A stretch of DNA of 64,000 bases from Arthrobacter sp. H-02-3 (GCF_003097355.1 NZ_PYUI01000002.1:62001-126000), one strand, 5' to 3'. Numbered from the stretch's first letter, positions 8,491 to 18,329 are shown. The notes: generated by a model not told the origin, from the sequence alone. Numbers and translations are program-made.

Positions 8491-9615
8491 ATGCGTATCC
8501 TCATCGCCCCAGACAAGTTCAAGGGCTCCCTGACCGCCGCCGAAGCCGCCTCCGCCATCGCTGAAGGCGCCCTGCGCGTCTATCCCGACGCCGAAGCCAT
8601 CCAGATTCCGGTGGCCGACGGCGGCGAAGGGACCCTGGAGGCGGCCGTCGCGGCAGGCTACGAGGAAAGGCTCAACGCCGTCGTGGGCCCGATCCTGGCT
8701 CCGATCGGTGCCGCGTGGGCTATCCGCAAGGACGCCTTCGGCGGGGCCACTGCGGTGATTGAAACGGCGCAGGCATCCGGCCTGGCGCACATGGAACCGA
8801 CGCCGGCCAACGCGCTGCGGGCCCACAGCTACGGCTGCGGCCAGCTGATCGCCGCCGCCCTGGACGCAGGGGCCACGGAAATCGTGCTGGGCGTGGGCGG
8901 TTCGGCCATGAGCGACGGCGGCAGCGGCGCACTCCGGGCGCTCGGCCTCAAGCCGCTGGACGCCGCCGGCAACGTGGTACCCCTCGGCGGCGGGTCGCTT
9001 GCCGACGTCGTGACGGTGGATGTCAGCGGGCTGGATCCGCGGCTGTCCGCCGTGAAGTTCAGGATCGCCGTCGACGTGCGGAACCCGCTGTTCGGCAGCG
9101 ACGGCGCCGCGCACGTGTTCGGCCCGCAAAAGGGCGCCGACGCGGATGCTGTGGAGCTGCTCGACGCCGGCCTGCGCAACTGGGCCTCGGTCCTGCGCGA
9201 GTCCACCGGCCGGGACGTCAACGTCCCCGGAGCCGGTGCGGCCGGCGGCTTCCCGGCGTCGTTCCTGGCCTTCAGCAACGCCGCCCTGGAGGGCGGATTC
9301 GAGCTCGTGGCCGGCCTCACCGGGCTGGCCGGAAAGCTCGCGGTGGCCGATCTGGTCATCACCGGGGAAGGCTCCATGGACAGCCAGTCGCTGACCGGCA
9401 AAGCGCCCATCGCGCTGGCCGATGCCGCCCGCGCCCGCGGCATACCGGTGATCGTGGTGGCCGGACGGATCCTCGTCACCCCGGAGGACCTTGCCCGGCA
9501 CGGCGTGGTGGCCGCGGCCCAGCTGCTGGATGTCGCCGCGAGCCCCGACGACGCTGTCGCCAACGCTGCAAAGTACCTTGCGTGGGCCACCAGCCAGGTC
9601 CTCGAAGGGGCCTGA
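8491..9615 (+). CDS. Glycerate kinase
   Basis: 374 residues of the GlxK/GarK family, phosphorylating D-glycerate with ATP (usually to 2-phosphoglycerate in this family). It opens with the signature APDKFKGSL. It has VADGGEGT, GVGGSAMSDGGSGAL and the C-terminal TGEGSMDSQSLTGKAP, all typical of the family. It would feed glyoxylate/allantoin-derived glycerate into glycolysis. No glyoxylate genes are adjacent, although a uracil permease follows on the other strand. Confidence 0.93.
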   Translation: MRILIAPDKFKGSLTAAEAASAIAEGALRVYPDAEAIQIPVADGGEGTLEAAVAAGYEERLNAVVGPILAPIGAAWAIRKDAFGGATAVIETAQASGLAHMEPTPANALRAHSYGCGQLIAAALDAGATEIVLGVGGSAMSDGGSGALRALGLKPLDAAGNVVPLGGGSLADVVTVDVSGLDPRLSAVKFRIAVDVRNPLFGSDGAAHVFGPQKGADADAVELLDAGLRNWASVLRESTGRDVNVPGAGAAGGFPASFLAFSNAALEGGFELVAGLTGLAGKLAVADLVITGEGSMDSQSLTGKAPIALADAARARGIPVIVVAGRILVTPEDLARHGVVAAAQLLDVAASPDDAVANAAKYLAWATSQVLEGA

Positions 9616-9705
9616 CGGCGGCTCCGACAGCAGGGGCGACGAAAGGAGGAGCGGAGAAAGCGCTGAACGCCGGGTCCGCAACCCGCTGACCGATGGGCGC
9701 GGGGG

Positions 9706-9850
9706 TCAGGCGCCCGTCTCGTAGTGCGGTTCGGCCACCGGCTCGGACTCGGGGGATCCCTTCTCCCGCAGATAGACCGACGCGCCCACCAGTCCGGCGA
9801 CCGTCAGGAATCCGCTCTGCCCGGTCTGGAGCACCCGCAGTTCCTGCAGC
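9706..9850 (-). pseudogene. 3' remnant of a membrane-protein gene
   Basis: The minus strand reads, in good high-GC3 codons up to a TGA, a hydrophobic segment (SGFLTVAGLVGASVYLREKG) followed by a charged tail ending EPHYETGA. This looks like the last helix and tail of a transporter. Upstream the frame runs into unrelated sequence with no start or further helices. It is read here as a gene end left by a deletion. The parent family is not identifiable. Confidence 0.4.
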
Positions 9851-9903
9851 CCTACATTTCCGGCGTGGTGCTGCCCGTCACCGGGGGGCAAGGGCCTCTG
9901 AGC
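9838..9903 (+). pseudogene. Possible remnant of an SDR oxidoreductase C-terminus
   Basis: The plus strand reads FLQPYISGVVLPVTGGQG, which resembles the conserved end of short-chain dehydrogenases (Y-[IV]-[TS]-G-x-x-L-P-V-D-G-G). Nothing upstream continues the fold. It abuts the opposite-strand transporter remnant, suggesting a deletion scar. The match is short and could be chance. Confidence 0.3.
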
Positions 9904-9970
9904 TGTACCCCGACGGCGGGACGCATCCGGCCGGAGCGCCGGGCCTGAGCCAGTTCGGCGCAGAAGACCA

Positions 9971-9992
9971 AGACAAGTGCAAGACAAGTGCA
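9971..9992. repeat. 11-bp tandem duplication
   Basis: AGACAAGTGCA occurs twice in succession beyond the uracil permease terminator. Confidence 0.7.
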
Positions 9993-9999
9993 AGAGAGT

Positions 10000-10018
10000 C
10001 CGGAGCAGGACGCTCCGG
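10000..10018 (-). terminator. Hairpin after the uracil permease
   Basis: CCGGAGC and GCTCCGG pair around a 5-nt loop. On the minus strand the stem is followed by a pyrimidine-rich stretch. The distance, about 30 bases beyond the stop, suits termination of the permease gene. Confidence 0.5.
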
Positions 10019-10046
10019 CGGAGCGGGGCGGTAACGGGGGATGCCG

Positions 10047-11396
10047 CTAGCGGCGCTTCTTCGGTGCGCGCTTCGCAGCGGCCTTCACCGCCGCCGTCGC
10101 AAGGGACGCCGGATCCTCCGTTTCGGGCTCCGCCACCGTGCCGCGTGCCTTCGCGATCGCCTTCATGCCGTGGTAGATCACCAGCGCGGCGGCCGAGCCG
10201 AGCGCGATGCCGTTGAACGTCAGGTCGCCGACGGTCCACGTGTAGTTCGCGATGCCGATGATCAGCGCCACGGCGGCCGTGGTCAGGTTGATCGAGTTGG
10301 AGAAGTTCACCTTGTTCTGGACCCAGATCTTGACGCCCAGCACGCCGATCATGCCGTACAGCATTGTGGCCGCGCCGCCCAGGACGCCGGCGGGGACAGT
10401 GGCGATGAGTTCGCCAAACTTCGGTGAGAAGCTCAGCACCACCGCGAAGATGCCCGCCACCCAGTACGCCGCGGTGGAGTACACCTTGGTGGCAGCCATG
10501 ACGCCGATGTTCTCGGCATAGGTGGTGGTTCCGGACCCGCCGCCAAACCCGGCCAGCATGGTGGCGGCGCCGTCGGCCAGCAGCGCCCGGCCGGACACGC
10601 CGTCGAGGTTCTGGCCCGTCATGGCGGACACGGACTTCACATGACCGATGTTCTCCGCCACCAGCACCAGCACGACAGGCACGAAGAGGCCCACGACGCC
10701 GAGGTGGAATTCCGGGGTCTGGAAGTGCGGCAGGCCAACCCACGTGGCGCCGTCCACCTTGGCGAAGTCCACTTCGCCCCGGATCATCGCGACGAGGTAG
10801 CCCACCACGACGCCCACCAGGATGCTCAGCCGGCCCAGGATGCCGCGGAACAACACGCTGACCACAATGATGACGGCCAGCGTGATGAAGGCAGTGACGG
10901 GGGCTTTGTCGAAGTTGCTCTTCGCGGCGGGCGCCAGGTTCAGGCCGATCAGGGCAACGATCGCGCCGGTCACGATCGGCGGCATGAGCCGGTTGATCCA
11001 GCCGGCGCCGAACTTCTGCACCACGGCGCCGACGACGGCGAGGGCCGCGCCGGCCAGCACGACGCCGCCCAGCGCCCCGGGGATGCCGAACTGCTGCTGC
11101 GAGGCCAGGATCGGTGCGATGAACGCGAAGCTTGACCCGAGGTAGCTCGGAACGCGTCCTTGGGTGATGACCAGGAACAGCAGGGTGCCGATGCCGGAGA
11201 AGAACAAGGTGGTGGCCGGCGGCATGCCCGTGAGGATCGGGACCAGGAAGGTGGCGCCGAACATGGCCACGACGTGCTGCATCCCGATCCCGATGGTCAG
11301 CGGCCAGGTGAGCCGCTCATCCGGCCTGACGACCTCACCGGGGCGGACGGACTTGCCGGTGCCGTGGAGCTTCCATTTGGTGCCGAGCATGCTCAT
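10047..11396 (-). CDS. uraA: Uracil/xanthine permease, NCS2 family
   Basis: A 449-residue inner-membrane nucleobase:cation symporter. About 14 hydrophobic segments are visible. It has the NCS2 N-terminal motif TIGIGMQHVVAMFGATFLVPIL, QQQFGIPGALGG, and the substrate-site segments LVAENIGHVKSV and GGGSGTTTYAENIGVMAATKVYS. The latter (AENIG, TTYAENIGV) is characteristic of uracil-type members rather than xanthine/uric acid ones. A Lys/Arg-rich tail (AAKRAPKKRR) lies in the cytosol. It is monocistronic, and no pyrimidine genes are nearby. Confidence 0.92.
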   Translation of the reverse strand: MSMLGTKWKLHGTGKSVRPGEVVRPDERLTWPLTIGIGMQHVVAMFGATFLVPILTGMPPATTLFFSGIGTLLFLVITQGRVPSYLGSSFAFIAPILASQQQFGIPGALGGVVLAGAALAVVGAVVQKFGAGWINRLMPPIVTGAIVALIGLNLAPAAKSNFDKAPVTAFITLAVIIVVSVLFRGILGRLSILVGVVVGYLVAMIRGEVDFAKVDGATWVGLPHFQTPEFHLGVVGLFVPVVLVLVAENIGHVKSVSAMTGQNLDGVSGRALLADGAATMLAGFGGGSGTTTYAENIGVMAATKVYSTAAYWVAGIFAVVLSFSPKFGELIATVPAGVLGGAATMLYGMIGVLGVKIWVQNKVNFSNSINLTTAAVALIIGIANYTWTVGDLTFNGIALGSAAALVIYHGMKAIAKARGTVAEPETEDPASLATAAVKAAAKRAPKKRR

Positions 11397-11599
11397 TGCC
11401 GGGAGCCTTTCAGAGAATGTGGGGCCGGAGCGGAAGGAATCTTCCAGGCAACTTTACCGCGCAGGCCGGGCGCGTCCGGCGCCGTCCGGCGCCGCGACAG
11501 GTCCGGGCGCGGATATGGGGAGTGGCCGTCGGCGACCGTTGCGTTTTCCGGGGAGTCCGGCCATACTCCGGGGAAGGCCGGTGGAAGGAGTGTTGGGTG

Positions 11600-12880
11600 A
11601 TGTCAGCGGACTTCGACTCCCAGATCGACCGATTGGCCCGGGCACGCCGCGACGAGCTGATCCGGCTCCGTCACCGGGTCCACCAGCATCCCGAGCTCTC
11701 CAACCGGGAGAGTGAGACCTCCGCCCTGGTCGCTGATCACCTCCGTTCGATCGGTCTCGACGAGGTCCGTACAGGCATCGCCGGACACGGCGTCGTCGGA
11801 GTCCTTCGCGGTCTGTTGCCGGGGGAGAGGGTCGCTGCCCTGCGGGCGGACATGGATGCCCTCCCGGTGGCCGAGTCGACGGGCGTCGAGTTTGCGTCGA
11901 CGACCGTCGACGACAGCTATCCTGGCGGGCCTTTCCCGGTCGCGCACGCATGCGGCCATGACTGTCACACCGCGGTTGTCCTTGCGACGGCAAGCGTCCT
12001 GGCGGACATGCGAGATCGGCTGCCCGGCACTGTGCTGTTCATTTTCCAGCCCGCCGAGGAGGGGCCGCCGCTGGATGAGACCGGCGGAGCCCGCGCCATG
12101 CTCGCGGCGGGAGCCCTGGCCGACCCCGAACCAACCATGGTTTTCGGCATGCACGTCGGGCCGCTGCCCGCCGGGGTCGTCGGCTACCGTGCCGGAATCT
12201 CCTATGCGGCGTCGTGCGTCGTGCGGGTCACCGTCACAGGAAGGCAGGTGCACGGCTCCACCCCGTGGATGGGAATCGACCCGATGCCCGCGGCTGCAGG
12301 CATCATCGGCGGAGTCGGCGAGCTTTACCGGCAGGTTCCCGCGCAGCACGCGACATCCGTCAGCATTGGCCACGTCCAGGACGTCGGCCGGTTCAACATC
12401 ATCGGGCAGACCGTCACCCTGTTCGGAACCATACGCTGCACTATCGACGCCGACATGGCTGCAGTCCAGCAGGGGATGCGCCGGCTGGCCATGCACCAAG
12501 CGGAGGCCTTCGGCTGCACGGCCGATGTTGAGTTCCTGCAATCTGTTCCGGGAGTCATCAACCAGAGGGAGTGGATTGATGCAATCCTGCCCGCCCTTGG
12601 CAGGATTGTCGGCCGGGAGAGGATCGTCGAGGTGCCCGTGACGCTTGGCTATGACGATGTGTCGGAGTTCGTCAACGCCTACGGCGGCGCGTACCTCAGC
12701 TACGGGGTCCAGGACACGCGGATCGATGGCGACCAGCTAAGGCCGGTGGAGGGTGGCCGCGGGCTGTTCCCGAACCATAGCCCCGGGTTTTATGCGGACG
12801 ACGATTGCCTGGTTGATGCAGTCCGGGTGCACGCGGGCCTCGCTGTCGGCCATCTCGCCGGAGAGATCACCGCTCGTTAA
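11600..12880 (+). CDS. M20-family amidohydrolase (aminoacylase/IAA-amide type)
   Basis: A 426-residue zinc-dependent amidohydrolase. It opens with RLRHRVHQHPELSNRE, has RADMDALPV near 82-90, the metal ligands in HACGHDCHT (Cys118, His120, His123) and the catalytic glutamates in QPAEEGPP. These mark the M20D subfamily that cleaves N-acyl amino acids or related amides; the substrate is open. Its dimerisation domain follows at about 205-320. GGAAGGAG precedes the ATG (11600), with an overlapping GTG at 11598 as an alternative. There is no signal peptide. It stands alone. Confidence 0.9.
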   Translation: MSADFDSQIDRLARARRDELIRLRHRVHQHPELSNRESETSALVADHLRSIGLDEVRTGIAGHGVVGVLRGLLPGERVAALRADMDALPVAESTGVEFASTTVDDSYPGGPFPVAHACGHDCHTAVVLATASVLADMRDRLPGTVLFIFQPAEEGPPLDETGGARAMLAAGALADPEPTMVFGMHVGPLPAGVVGYRAGISYAASCVVRVTVTGRQVHGSTPWMGIDPMPAAAGIIGGVGELYRQVPAQHATSVSIGHVQDVGRFNIIGQTVTLFGTIRCTIDADMAAVQQGMRRLAMHQAEAFGCTADVEFLQSVPGVINQREWIDAILPALGRIVGRERIVEVPVTLGYDDVSEFVNAYGGAYLSYGVQDTRIDGDQLRPVEGGRGLFPNHSPGFYADDDCLVDAVRVHAGLAVGHLAGEITAR

Positions 12881-12986
12881 GAGGCCGTGTCAGGCTCCTG
12901 TCTGCCTTGATAGGCCTTGCAACGGGGCTGCGCACCCTGCATTGCTGTGCCGGACATCACAGGGCGCAGCGGGAAGCAAGCGCTGC

Positions 12987-13004
12987 TAGTTGAAGTTGCA
13001 ACTA
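12987..13004. promoter_or_regulatory. Candidate operator upstream of the nitroreductase
   Basis: TAGTTG and CAACTA form an inverted repeat separated by 6 bp (AAGTTG). Repeats of this TAGTTG...CAACTA form are typical of MarR/HxlR-type redox or phenolic sensors. It lies about 60 bases before the start codon. No regulator gene is adjacent. Confidence 0.4.
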
Positions 13005-13062
13005 TGGACAGCAGGAGACGCCAGCAGCCTGACGGTGCGCCGGCCCAGCGAAAGGGACGCGA

Positions 13063-13668
13063 ATGACGATCGCCCATGAAGAAGCAGTAATCGACGCCGC
13101 AGCGGTGGACGCCATCTTTGCCGAGGCCCGCACGGCGAACGCCTTCACCGGCGACGTTACCGACGATCAGGCCCGTGCCATCTACGAACTGACGAAGTTC
13201 GGTCCCACCGCCTTCAATTCACAGCCGCTGCGCGTCACGTACGTGCGCTCGGATGAAGCCCGGGCCACGCTTGTGGACGCACTTTCCGCCGGAAACCGCG
13301 CCAAGACGGCATCGGCGCCCCTCGTCGCAGTCCTGAGCTACGACACCGCCTGGCAGGACCAGTGGGACAACTTCCTCCCCGGCTACAACGCCCCCAAAGC
13401 CATGTACGACGCCGCCCCTGACCTTGCCGCGGCCACGGGCAACAACAACGCCCACCTGCAGGCCGGCTACTTCATCCTCGCGGTCCGCTCCCTGGGCCTC
13501 GCCGCCGGTCCCATGACGGGCGCGGATTTCGCCGCCATCGACGCCGCATTCTTCCCCGACGGCAGCCAGAAGAGTTTCCTGGTGGTCAACATCGGCCAGC
13601 CCGGTGCGGACGCCTGGGGTGCGGCCAAGCCGAAGTTCGCCTACGAGGACGTCGTCCGCACCGTCTAA
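13063..13668 (+). CDS. RutE/HadB-type nitroreductase family protein
   Basis: A 201-residue FMN-dependent NAD(P)H oxidoreductase, annotated in relatives as malonic semialdehyde reductase. Family marks are YELTKFGPTAFNSQPLRV near the N-terminus, NNNAHLQAGYFILAVRSLGL, and AGPMTGADFAAIDAAFFPDG, which shapes the active site. No rut pyrimidine-degradation genes are present, so a general aldehyde, quinone or nitro reductase role is as likely. GGGACGCGA precedes the ATG. The inverted repeat 60 bases upstream suggests induction by a small-molecule sensor. Confidence 0.9.
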   Translation: MTIAHEEAVIDAAAVDAIFAEARTANAFTGDVTDDQARAIYELTKFGPTAFNSQPLRVTYVRSDEARATLVDALSAGNRAKTASAPLVAVLSYDTAWQDQWDNFLPGYNAPKAMYDAAPDLAAATGNNNAHLQAGYFILAVRSLGLAAGPMTGADFAAIDAAFFPDGSQKSFLVVNIGQPGADAWGAAKPKFAYEDVVRTV

Positions 13669-13688
13669 GGACTGTCTGAGCACCACCG

Positions 13689-13740
13689 GCACTGTCCCGC
13701 GGAGGTGCCTCCGGCACTGTTTTCCCGCGGAGGTGCCTCC
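13689..13740. repeat. Imperfect tandem repeat containing CCCGCGGAGGTGCCTCC
   Basis: Two copies of CACTGT(TTT)CCCGCGGAGGTGCCTCCGG follow one another just after the nitroreductase. Each copy carries the small palindrome GGAGGTGCCTCC. Confidence 0.75.
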
Positions 13741-13768
13741 GGCACCATGGGGGACAGGCCGGAGGCAC
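13733..13768 (+). terminator. Hairpin after the nitroreductase
   Basis: GTGCCTCCGGC pairs with GCCGGAGGCAC across a 14-nt loop. The left arm is taken from the second copy of the tandem repeat. It lacks a U-tract. Confidence 0.5.
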
Positions 13769-13926
13769 ACGGGACGCATTTCTGCGGTTCAGCGCATGGC
13801 CTGCATCCGGGGCCACTTCCCATTTTAGTCCGCACCGCCGCCTCCGGCACGGGGCGTTCGCGACGTCGCCGACCCCGGTCAGGATCCGGGCGCCGCTCCG
13901 ACCGCCGGGCGTGGCACACTTTTCCC

Positions 13927-14460
13927 ATGCGGAACCTGATCGCGGTGGCCTTTGTGGAACCGGTTGTCGAGGGACTCGAGTTTCCCCGTGACGACTGGCC
14001 GCTGCACATCACCCTGGTGAAGTTCGACGTCGTCGAACCCCAGGCAGCGGCCGGCGCACAAATCGAGACGCCACCCGGCTCCGGCGATCCGCTCGCCGCG
14101 AAGATCTCCGCGCTCATGGCGGACCCCGTGGCCGCGGCCCTGGGCTGCCGGGTGAGGGTAGGCGGGGAAGCGCGGTTCGGGCGGGCAGGGTCCATCCCGG
14201 TCAACCTGATCGAACCCAACGAGCACCTGCAGGCCCTGCACAATGCCCTGGTCGGGATCGTGGAGCAGCTGCCCGGCAGGATCCCTACACCCGCCTATAC
14301 CCTGGCAGGGTACCGCCCGCATGTCTCCCACCACGGCGACAGACGGCTTCGCGAGGGCGACGCCGTCGCGCTGGACCGGATAGCACTCGTGGACATGGCG
14401 CCCGGCGGCGGGCACTCCACCCGGCGGATCCTCACGCTGTGGACCGACGGCCCGGCATAA
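13927..14460 (+). CDS. 2'-5' RNA ligase/2H phosphoesterase family protein
   Basis: A 177-residue cytosolic protein with the paired 2H signatures LHITLV (His27, Thr29) and RPHVSH (His132, Ser134) about 105 residues apart, which is the catalytic arrangement of 2H phosphoesterases. Members act on cyclic phosphodiesters or RNA ends; the natural substrate is unknown. The first residues (MRNLIAVAFVEP) form the expected opening strand. CACACT lies 6 nt before the ATG, a weak form of the leaderless pattern. The next gene is about 155 bases downstream. Confidence 0.85.
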   Translation: MRNLIAVAFVEPVVEGLEFPRDDWPLHITLVKFDVVEPQAAAGAQIETPPGSGDPLAAKISALMADPVAAALGCRVRVGGEARFGRAGSIPVNLIEPNEHLQALHNALVGIVEQLPGRIPTPAYTLAGYRPHVSHHGDRRLREGDAVALDRIALVDMAPGGGHSTRRILTLWTDGPA

Positions 14461-14615
14461 GCCCCGGAACGGCGGCAACAAGAATCCGCACGTCATATCG
14501 TGGCCACCACGAGGCTTTCCCGACGACGGGTGCCATACTTGGGTCAACTTCGGCGGTTATTCGACGGTGAAGTGACGCATTGCGGGCAAATTACAGCGGA
14601 CCGGGGGGCCACTAG

Positions 14616-15776
14616 ATGATGCTTGACACCGCCACACTGCGGGTTGCCTTGGCGCTGGTCGACCTCACGCTGCTCATGCTCTTCTACTTCATTACCTTCC
14701 GGCGCACCCGCTCCGCCTACAGCGGCTGGTGGTGCATGGCCCTCCTGCTGTTCCTGGTCGGCAACGCCGCGTACCTGCTGGACGGCACGGTGTACCAGGC
14801 CTGGTCCAACCCCGCCGGCAACATCCTGCTGGTCGCCGGCGCGGCCAGCATCTGGGCTGGCGCCCGCTCGCTGCGGGCACCCTCACCCCGGCCCTGGCAG
14901 CTCGCGGCCGGTCCCGGCGTCGTCGGCGTCGTGTCGGTGTTCGACCACCCGGCCACAAACATCTGGGCCGGAGGCCCGGTGTACCTGGCCTTGATGGCCG
15001 TGCTGATCGGCATGGGATCCCGGGAGCTGTTCCTGCTTGAGCGCGACTACTCGCGCGTGCACCGGCCCCTCGCCGTGGGCGCCGGCATCCTGGCCGTCTT
15101 CTACCTGGGCCGCCTCATCGCCTTTTTGACGGACGGGCCGGGCGGGGCGGTCTTCACATCGTTCTTCGGTTCCGCGCCCATGACCGTGTTCTCGACGGTC
15201 ACCCTGGTGGTGGCCTCGTTCACGATGGCCGAGCTGAGCTATGAACAACAGACTCGCGACCTCCGGGCACGCGCCACCGTGGACGGCCTCACCGGCCTGC
15301 TGAACCGCTCAGCGTTCCTCGACCTCGCGGGCAACGAACTGCGCCGGTTGCGGCGCACCGGAACCACGGCCTCGCTGATCCTCGCGGACCTGGACCACTT
15401 CAAGACGATCAACGACCAGTTCGGCCACTCGGCCGGGGACTCCGCCCTGCAGGCGTTCGCCGGAGCCTGCGCCGGCACCGTCCGCTCCACCGATCTCGTG
15501 GGCCGCTACGGCGGCGAGGAATTCATCCTCCTGCTCCCGGGCGTCACACCGGAACAGGCCCGGGAAATCACCTCCGACATCAGCCTCCGGCTTCAGGAAT
15601 CCGGCTCGGAAGTCATTCCCCGGCTGCCGACAGTGAGCTACGGTATTGCATCCACCGATGCCGGACCGGGCGGCCTCGACGCTGTAGTGGCCTCGGCCGA
15701 CGCGGCCCTCTACCAGGCAAAGACGCTTGGCAGGGACCGCGCCGTGGTGGCCGCGGTCGGCGGAACTACGAAATAA
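14616..15776 (+). CDS. Membrane-bound GGDEF diguanylate cyclase
   Basis: 386 residues: six or so hydrophobic segments over the first 205 residues, then a GGDEF domain. The active site is GRYGGEEF (299-303), so the enzyme should make c-di-GMP from two GTP. An allosteric I-site RxxD (RSTD, 290-293) sits five residues before GGEEF, so product inhibition is expected. The metal/substrate segment [15 protein letters not shown] is intact. There is no EAL domain. The membrane part resembles unassigned sensor domains and may sense a lipid or redox cue. Its end overlaps the convergent phosphoglucomutase gene by 11 bases. Confidence 0.93.
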   Translation: MMLDTATLRVALALVDLTLLMLFYFITFRRTRSAYSGWWCMALLLFLVGNAAYLLDGTVYQAWSNPAGNILLVAGAASIWAGARSLRAPSPRPWQLAAGPGVVGVVSVFDHPATNIWAGGPVYLALMAVLIGMGSRELFLLERDYSRVHRPLAVGAGILAVFYLGRLIAFLTDGPGGAVFTSFFGSAPMTVFSTVTLVVASFTMAELSYEQQTRDLRARATVDGLTGLLNRSAFLDLAGNELRRLRRTGTTASLILADLDHFKTINDQFGHSAGDSALQAFAGACAGTVRSTDLVGRYGGEEFILLLPGVTPEQAREITSDISLRLQESGSEVIPRLPTVSYGIASTDAGPGGLDAVVASADAALYQAKTLGRDRAVVAAVGGTTK

Positions 15777-17427
15777 CCCCGTCCACCAGGGCCTTCGCCT
15801 CGGCCTGGACCTGCTTGAGGTGCTCGGCGCCCTTGAAGGATTCGGCGTAAATCTTGTACACGTCCTCCGTACCGGAGGGCCGCGCCGCGAACCAGGCGTT
15901 TTCGGTGACCACCTTCAGGCCGCCGATCGCCGCGCCGTTGCCCGGCGCCTCGGTCAGTTTGGCGGTGATCGTTTCGCCGGCGAGTTCGGTGGCGGTGACG
16001 TCCGACGACGACAGCTTGCCCAGTGCGGCCTTCTGTTCGCGCGTGGCGGCGGCATCGATCCGGGCATAGACGGGGTCGCCGAACTGGTCCGTGAGGCCCT
16101 TGTAGAGCTGCGACGGCGACTTGCCGGTGACGGCCGTGATCTCCGAGGCCAGCAGGGCCAGCAGGATTCCGTCCTTGTCGGTGGTCCAAACACTGCCGTC
16201 CATCTTATTGAAGGACGCGCCCGCGGATTCCTCGCCGCCGAAGGCCCCTTCGCCGGACAGCAGGCCCGGGACGAACCACTTGAAGCCCACGGGAACCTCC
16301 ACGAGCTTGCGGCCCAGGCTCGCGGCCACGCGGTCGATCATCGAAGAGGACACCAGGGTCTTGCCGATGACGGACTGCGGGTTCCAGCCGGTGCGGTGCC
16401 GGTACAGGTAGTCGATGGCGACGGCGAGGTAGTGGTTCGGATTCATCAGCCCGCCCTGACCGTCAACAAAAGGTGTGACGATGCCATGGCGGTCGGCGTC
16501 GGCGTCGTTGCCGGTGGCGACGTCGAACTTCGCCCCGTCGGACATCCGGCCGATCAGCGACGCCATCGCGAACGGCGAGGAGCAGTCCATCCGGATCTTC
16601 TCGTCCCAGTCCAGGGTCATGAAGGCCCACTGCGGGTCAACGGTCGGGTTCACCACCGTGAGGTTCAGGTGGTGGCGTTCGGCGATCTCGCCCCAGTAGT
16701 CCACCGACGCCCCGCCCATGGGGTCCGCGCCGATCCGGACGCCGGCCTCACGGATGGCGTTGAGGTCCAGGACGGAGGGGAGGTCATCCACGTAGCTGCT
16801 GAGGAAGTCGAACTTTCCGGTGGTCCCGGCGGCAAGGGCGTCGGCCACGGGGATCCGCTTGACGCCGCGCAGGCCGTTTTCCAGGAGCTCGTTGGCGCGG
16901 TTGGCGATCCAGCCGGTGGCGTCGGTGTCCGCAGGGCCGCCGTGCGGGGGGTTGTACTTGAATCCGCCGTCGCCGGGAGGGTTGTGGCTGGGGGTCACCA
17001 CAATCCCGTCGGCCTGCGGTGCGCCCGGGCCGGCGTTGCGGTTGTGCGTGAGGATAGCGTGGCTCAGGGCAGGGGTGGGTGTGTAGCCGTGGCGGGCGTC
17101 GATGAGGACGTGCACGCCGTTGGCGGCCAGCACCTCGAGGGCGGAGTTTTGGGCCGGTTCGCTCAGGCCGTGGGTGTCCTTCGCCATGTAGAGGGGCCCG
17201 GTAATGCCCTGGCCCGCACGGTATTCCACGATCGCCTGCGTGATGGCGAGGATATGCGGTTCGTTGAAGGACGCCTTCAGGCTCGAACCACGGTGCCCGG
17301 AGGTGCCGAAGGCCACCCGCTGGCCCGGGTCCGTGAGATCCGGCGAAACGTCGTAGTACGCATCCAAAAGCGCAGTGAGGTCAACAAGGTCTTGGGGTTG
17401 GGCAACTGTGCCCGCGCGGCTAGCCAT
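15766..17427 (-). CDS. pgm: Phosphoglucomutase (alpha-D-glucose)
   Basis: A 553-residue cytosolic enzyme that interconverts glucose-1- and glucose-6-phosphate, linking glycolysis with glycogen, trehalose and UDP-glucose synthesis. It shows AFGTSGHRG near the N-terminus, the phosphoserine loop [11 protein letters not shown], the metal loop DADADRHG, the sugar-binding GEESAG and the phosphate-binding RPSGTED near the C-terminus. The length matches the long bacterial Pgm form. The ATG chosen ([12 protein letters not shown]) is where family similarity begins; the open frame upstream is not conserved. It is divergent from the DUF4190 gene. Confidence 0.95.
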   Translation of the reverse strand: MASRAGTVAQPQDLVDLTALLDAYYDVSPDLTDPGQRVAFGTSGHRGSSLKASFNEPHILAITQAIVEYRAGQGITGPLYMAKDTHGLSEPAQNSALEVLAANGVHVLIDARHGYTPTPALSHAILTHNRNAGPGAPQADGIVVTPSHNPPGDGGFKYNPPHGGPADTDATGWIANRANELLENGLRGVKRIPVADALAAGTTGKFDFLSSYVDDLPSVLDLNAIREAGVRIGADPMGGASVDYWGEIAERHHLNLTVVNPTVDPQWAFMTLDWDEKIRMDCSSPFAMASLIGRMSDGAKFDVATGNDADADRHGIVTPFVDGQGGLMNPNHYLAVAIDYLYRHRTGWNPQSVIGKTLVSSSMIDRVAASLGRKLVEVPVGFKWFVPGLLSGEGAFGGEESAGASFNKMDGSVWTTDKDGILLALLASEITAVTGKSPSQLYKGLTDQFGDPVYARIDAAATREQKAALGKLSSSDVTATELAGETITAKLTEAPGNGAAIGGLKVVTENAWFAARPSGTEDVYKIYAESFKGAEHLKQVQAEAKALVDGVIS

Positions 17428-17574
17428 GGCACCAGCATGCCAGACGACGGCGGGGTGCAACACGCTTTCGCGCCAAACCCGCTCCTGTGACGCAAGAAAG
17501 CCGCAGACCGGGCCGGCCCCAACGCAACCCTCCGGCGGTAGTCTGGATCCAGGGACTTCTTGAGGGGACACGCC

Positions 17575-18294
17575 ATGACTGAACAGCCACAACAGGGTAA
17601 AGACGAGAGCAAAGCCGGGCCAGGCAAAGACGGGATGCCCGAGGGCTACCAGCCGACGCTGCGTCTCCCGGACCACCAGCCGGACGTTCCGCCGCAGGCA
17701 CCGCCCGTCGGCCAGGAACCCGGCCAGGCGACCGGGCAGGAGGCCGGCCAACCGGCGACGCACCAGTTCGCGCAGCCCGAGCCGCCGCAACAGCCGGACT
17801 ACCCGCAAGAGCCCTCCGCGGGCCGGCAGCCCGGGCAGGAGCACTACGGCCAGCCCGCACAGGATCAAGGCCAGTTCTCCAGCCCGTACCCGCCGATCTA
17901 CGGCCAGTCCGGCACGACGCCGTATGCGCCCGGCCAGGGGGCTTACGGTCAGCCGGCCCAGCAGTACGGCCAGCAGTCGCCGTACGCCCAGCCGGGCAGC
18001 GCGAACGCCTACGGCCAGCCCGCCTACTACAGCGTGCCGGCAGCGCCGAAAGGCCTGAGCATTGCCAGCATGTGCTGCGGCATCGCCGCACTGGTGGGAT
18101 TCGGGTTCTTCCTGCTCCCGCAGCTGGCTGCGGTCATCCTGGGACACCTGGCCCTGCGGCGCGAACCGGCGGGCCGGGGCATGGCGATCGCCGGTCTCGT
18201 GATGGGGTATGTGGCGATCGCCGTCACGGTGCTGGTGATGGTCATCTTCGGACTGGTCATCGGCAGTGCGCGCAGTCGCGGCTACGGAGTCTAA
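17575..18294 (+). CDS. DUF4190 membrane protein with Pro/Gln/Tyr-rich N-terminus
   Basis: 239 residues. The first 155 are low-complexity, with repeated GQ, YGQ and QPG units typical of disordered cytosolic tails in actinobacterial membrane proteins. The last 80 carry two hydrophobic helices ([19 protein letters not shown] and [20 protein letters not shown]) of the DUF4190 type, joined by [19 protein letters not shown]. The function is unknown. GAGGGGA is well placed before the ATG, and a TAGTCT -10-like hexamer lies near 17538. Confidence 0.85.
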   Translation: MTEQPQQGKDESKAGPGKDGMPEGYQPTLRLPDHQPDVPPQAPPVGQEPGQATGQEAGQPATHQFAQPEPPQQPDYPQEPSAGRQPGQEHYGQPAQDQGQFSSPYPPIYGQSGTTPYAPGQGAYGQPAQQYGQQSPYAQPGSANAYGQPAYYSVPAAPKGLSIASMCCGIAALVGFGFFLLPQLAAVILGHLALRREPAGRGMAIAGLVMGYVAIAVTVLVMVIFGLVIGSARSRGYGV

Positions 18295-18329
18295 GGACGG
18301 CGTCCCGCGCCGGTTGCGCCGTACCCGGG

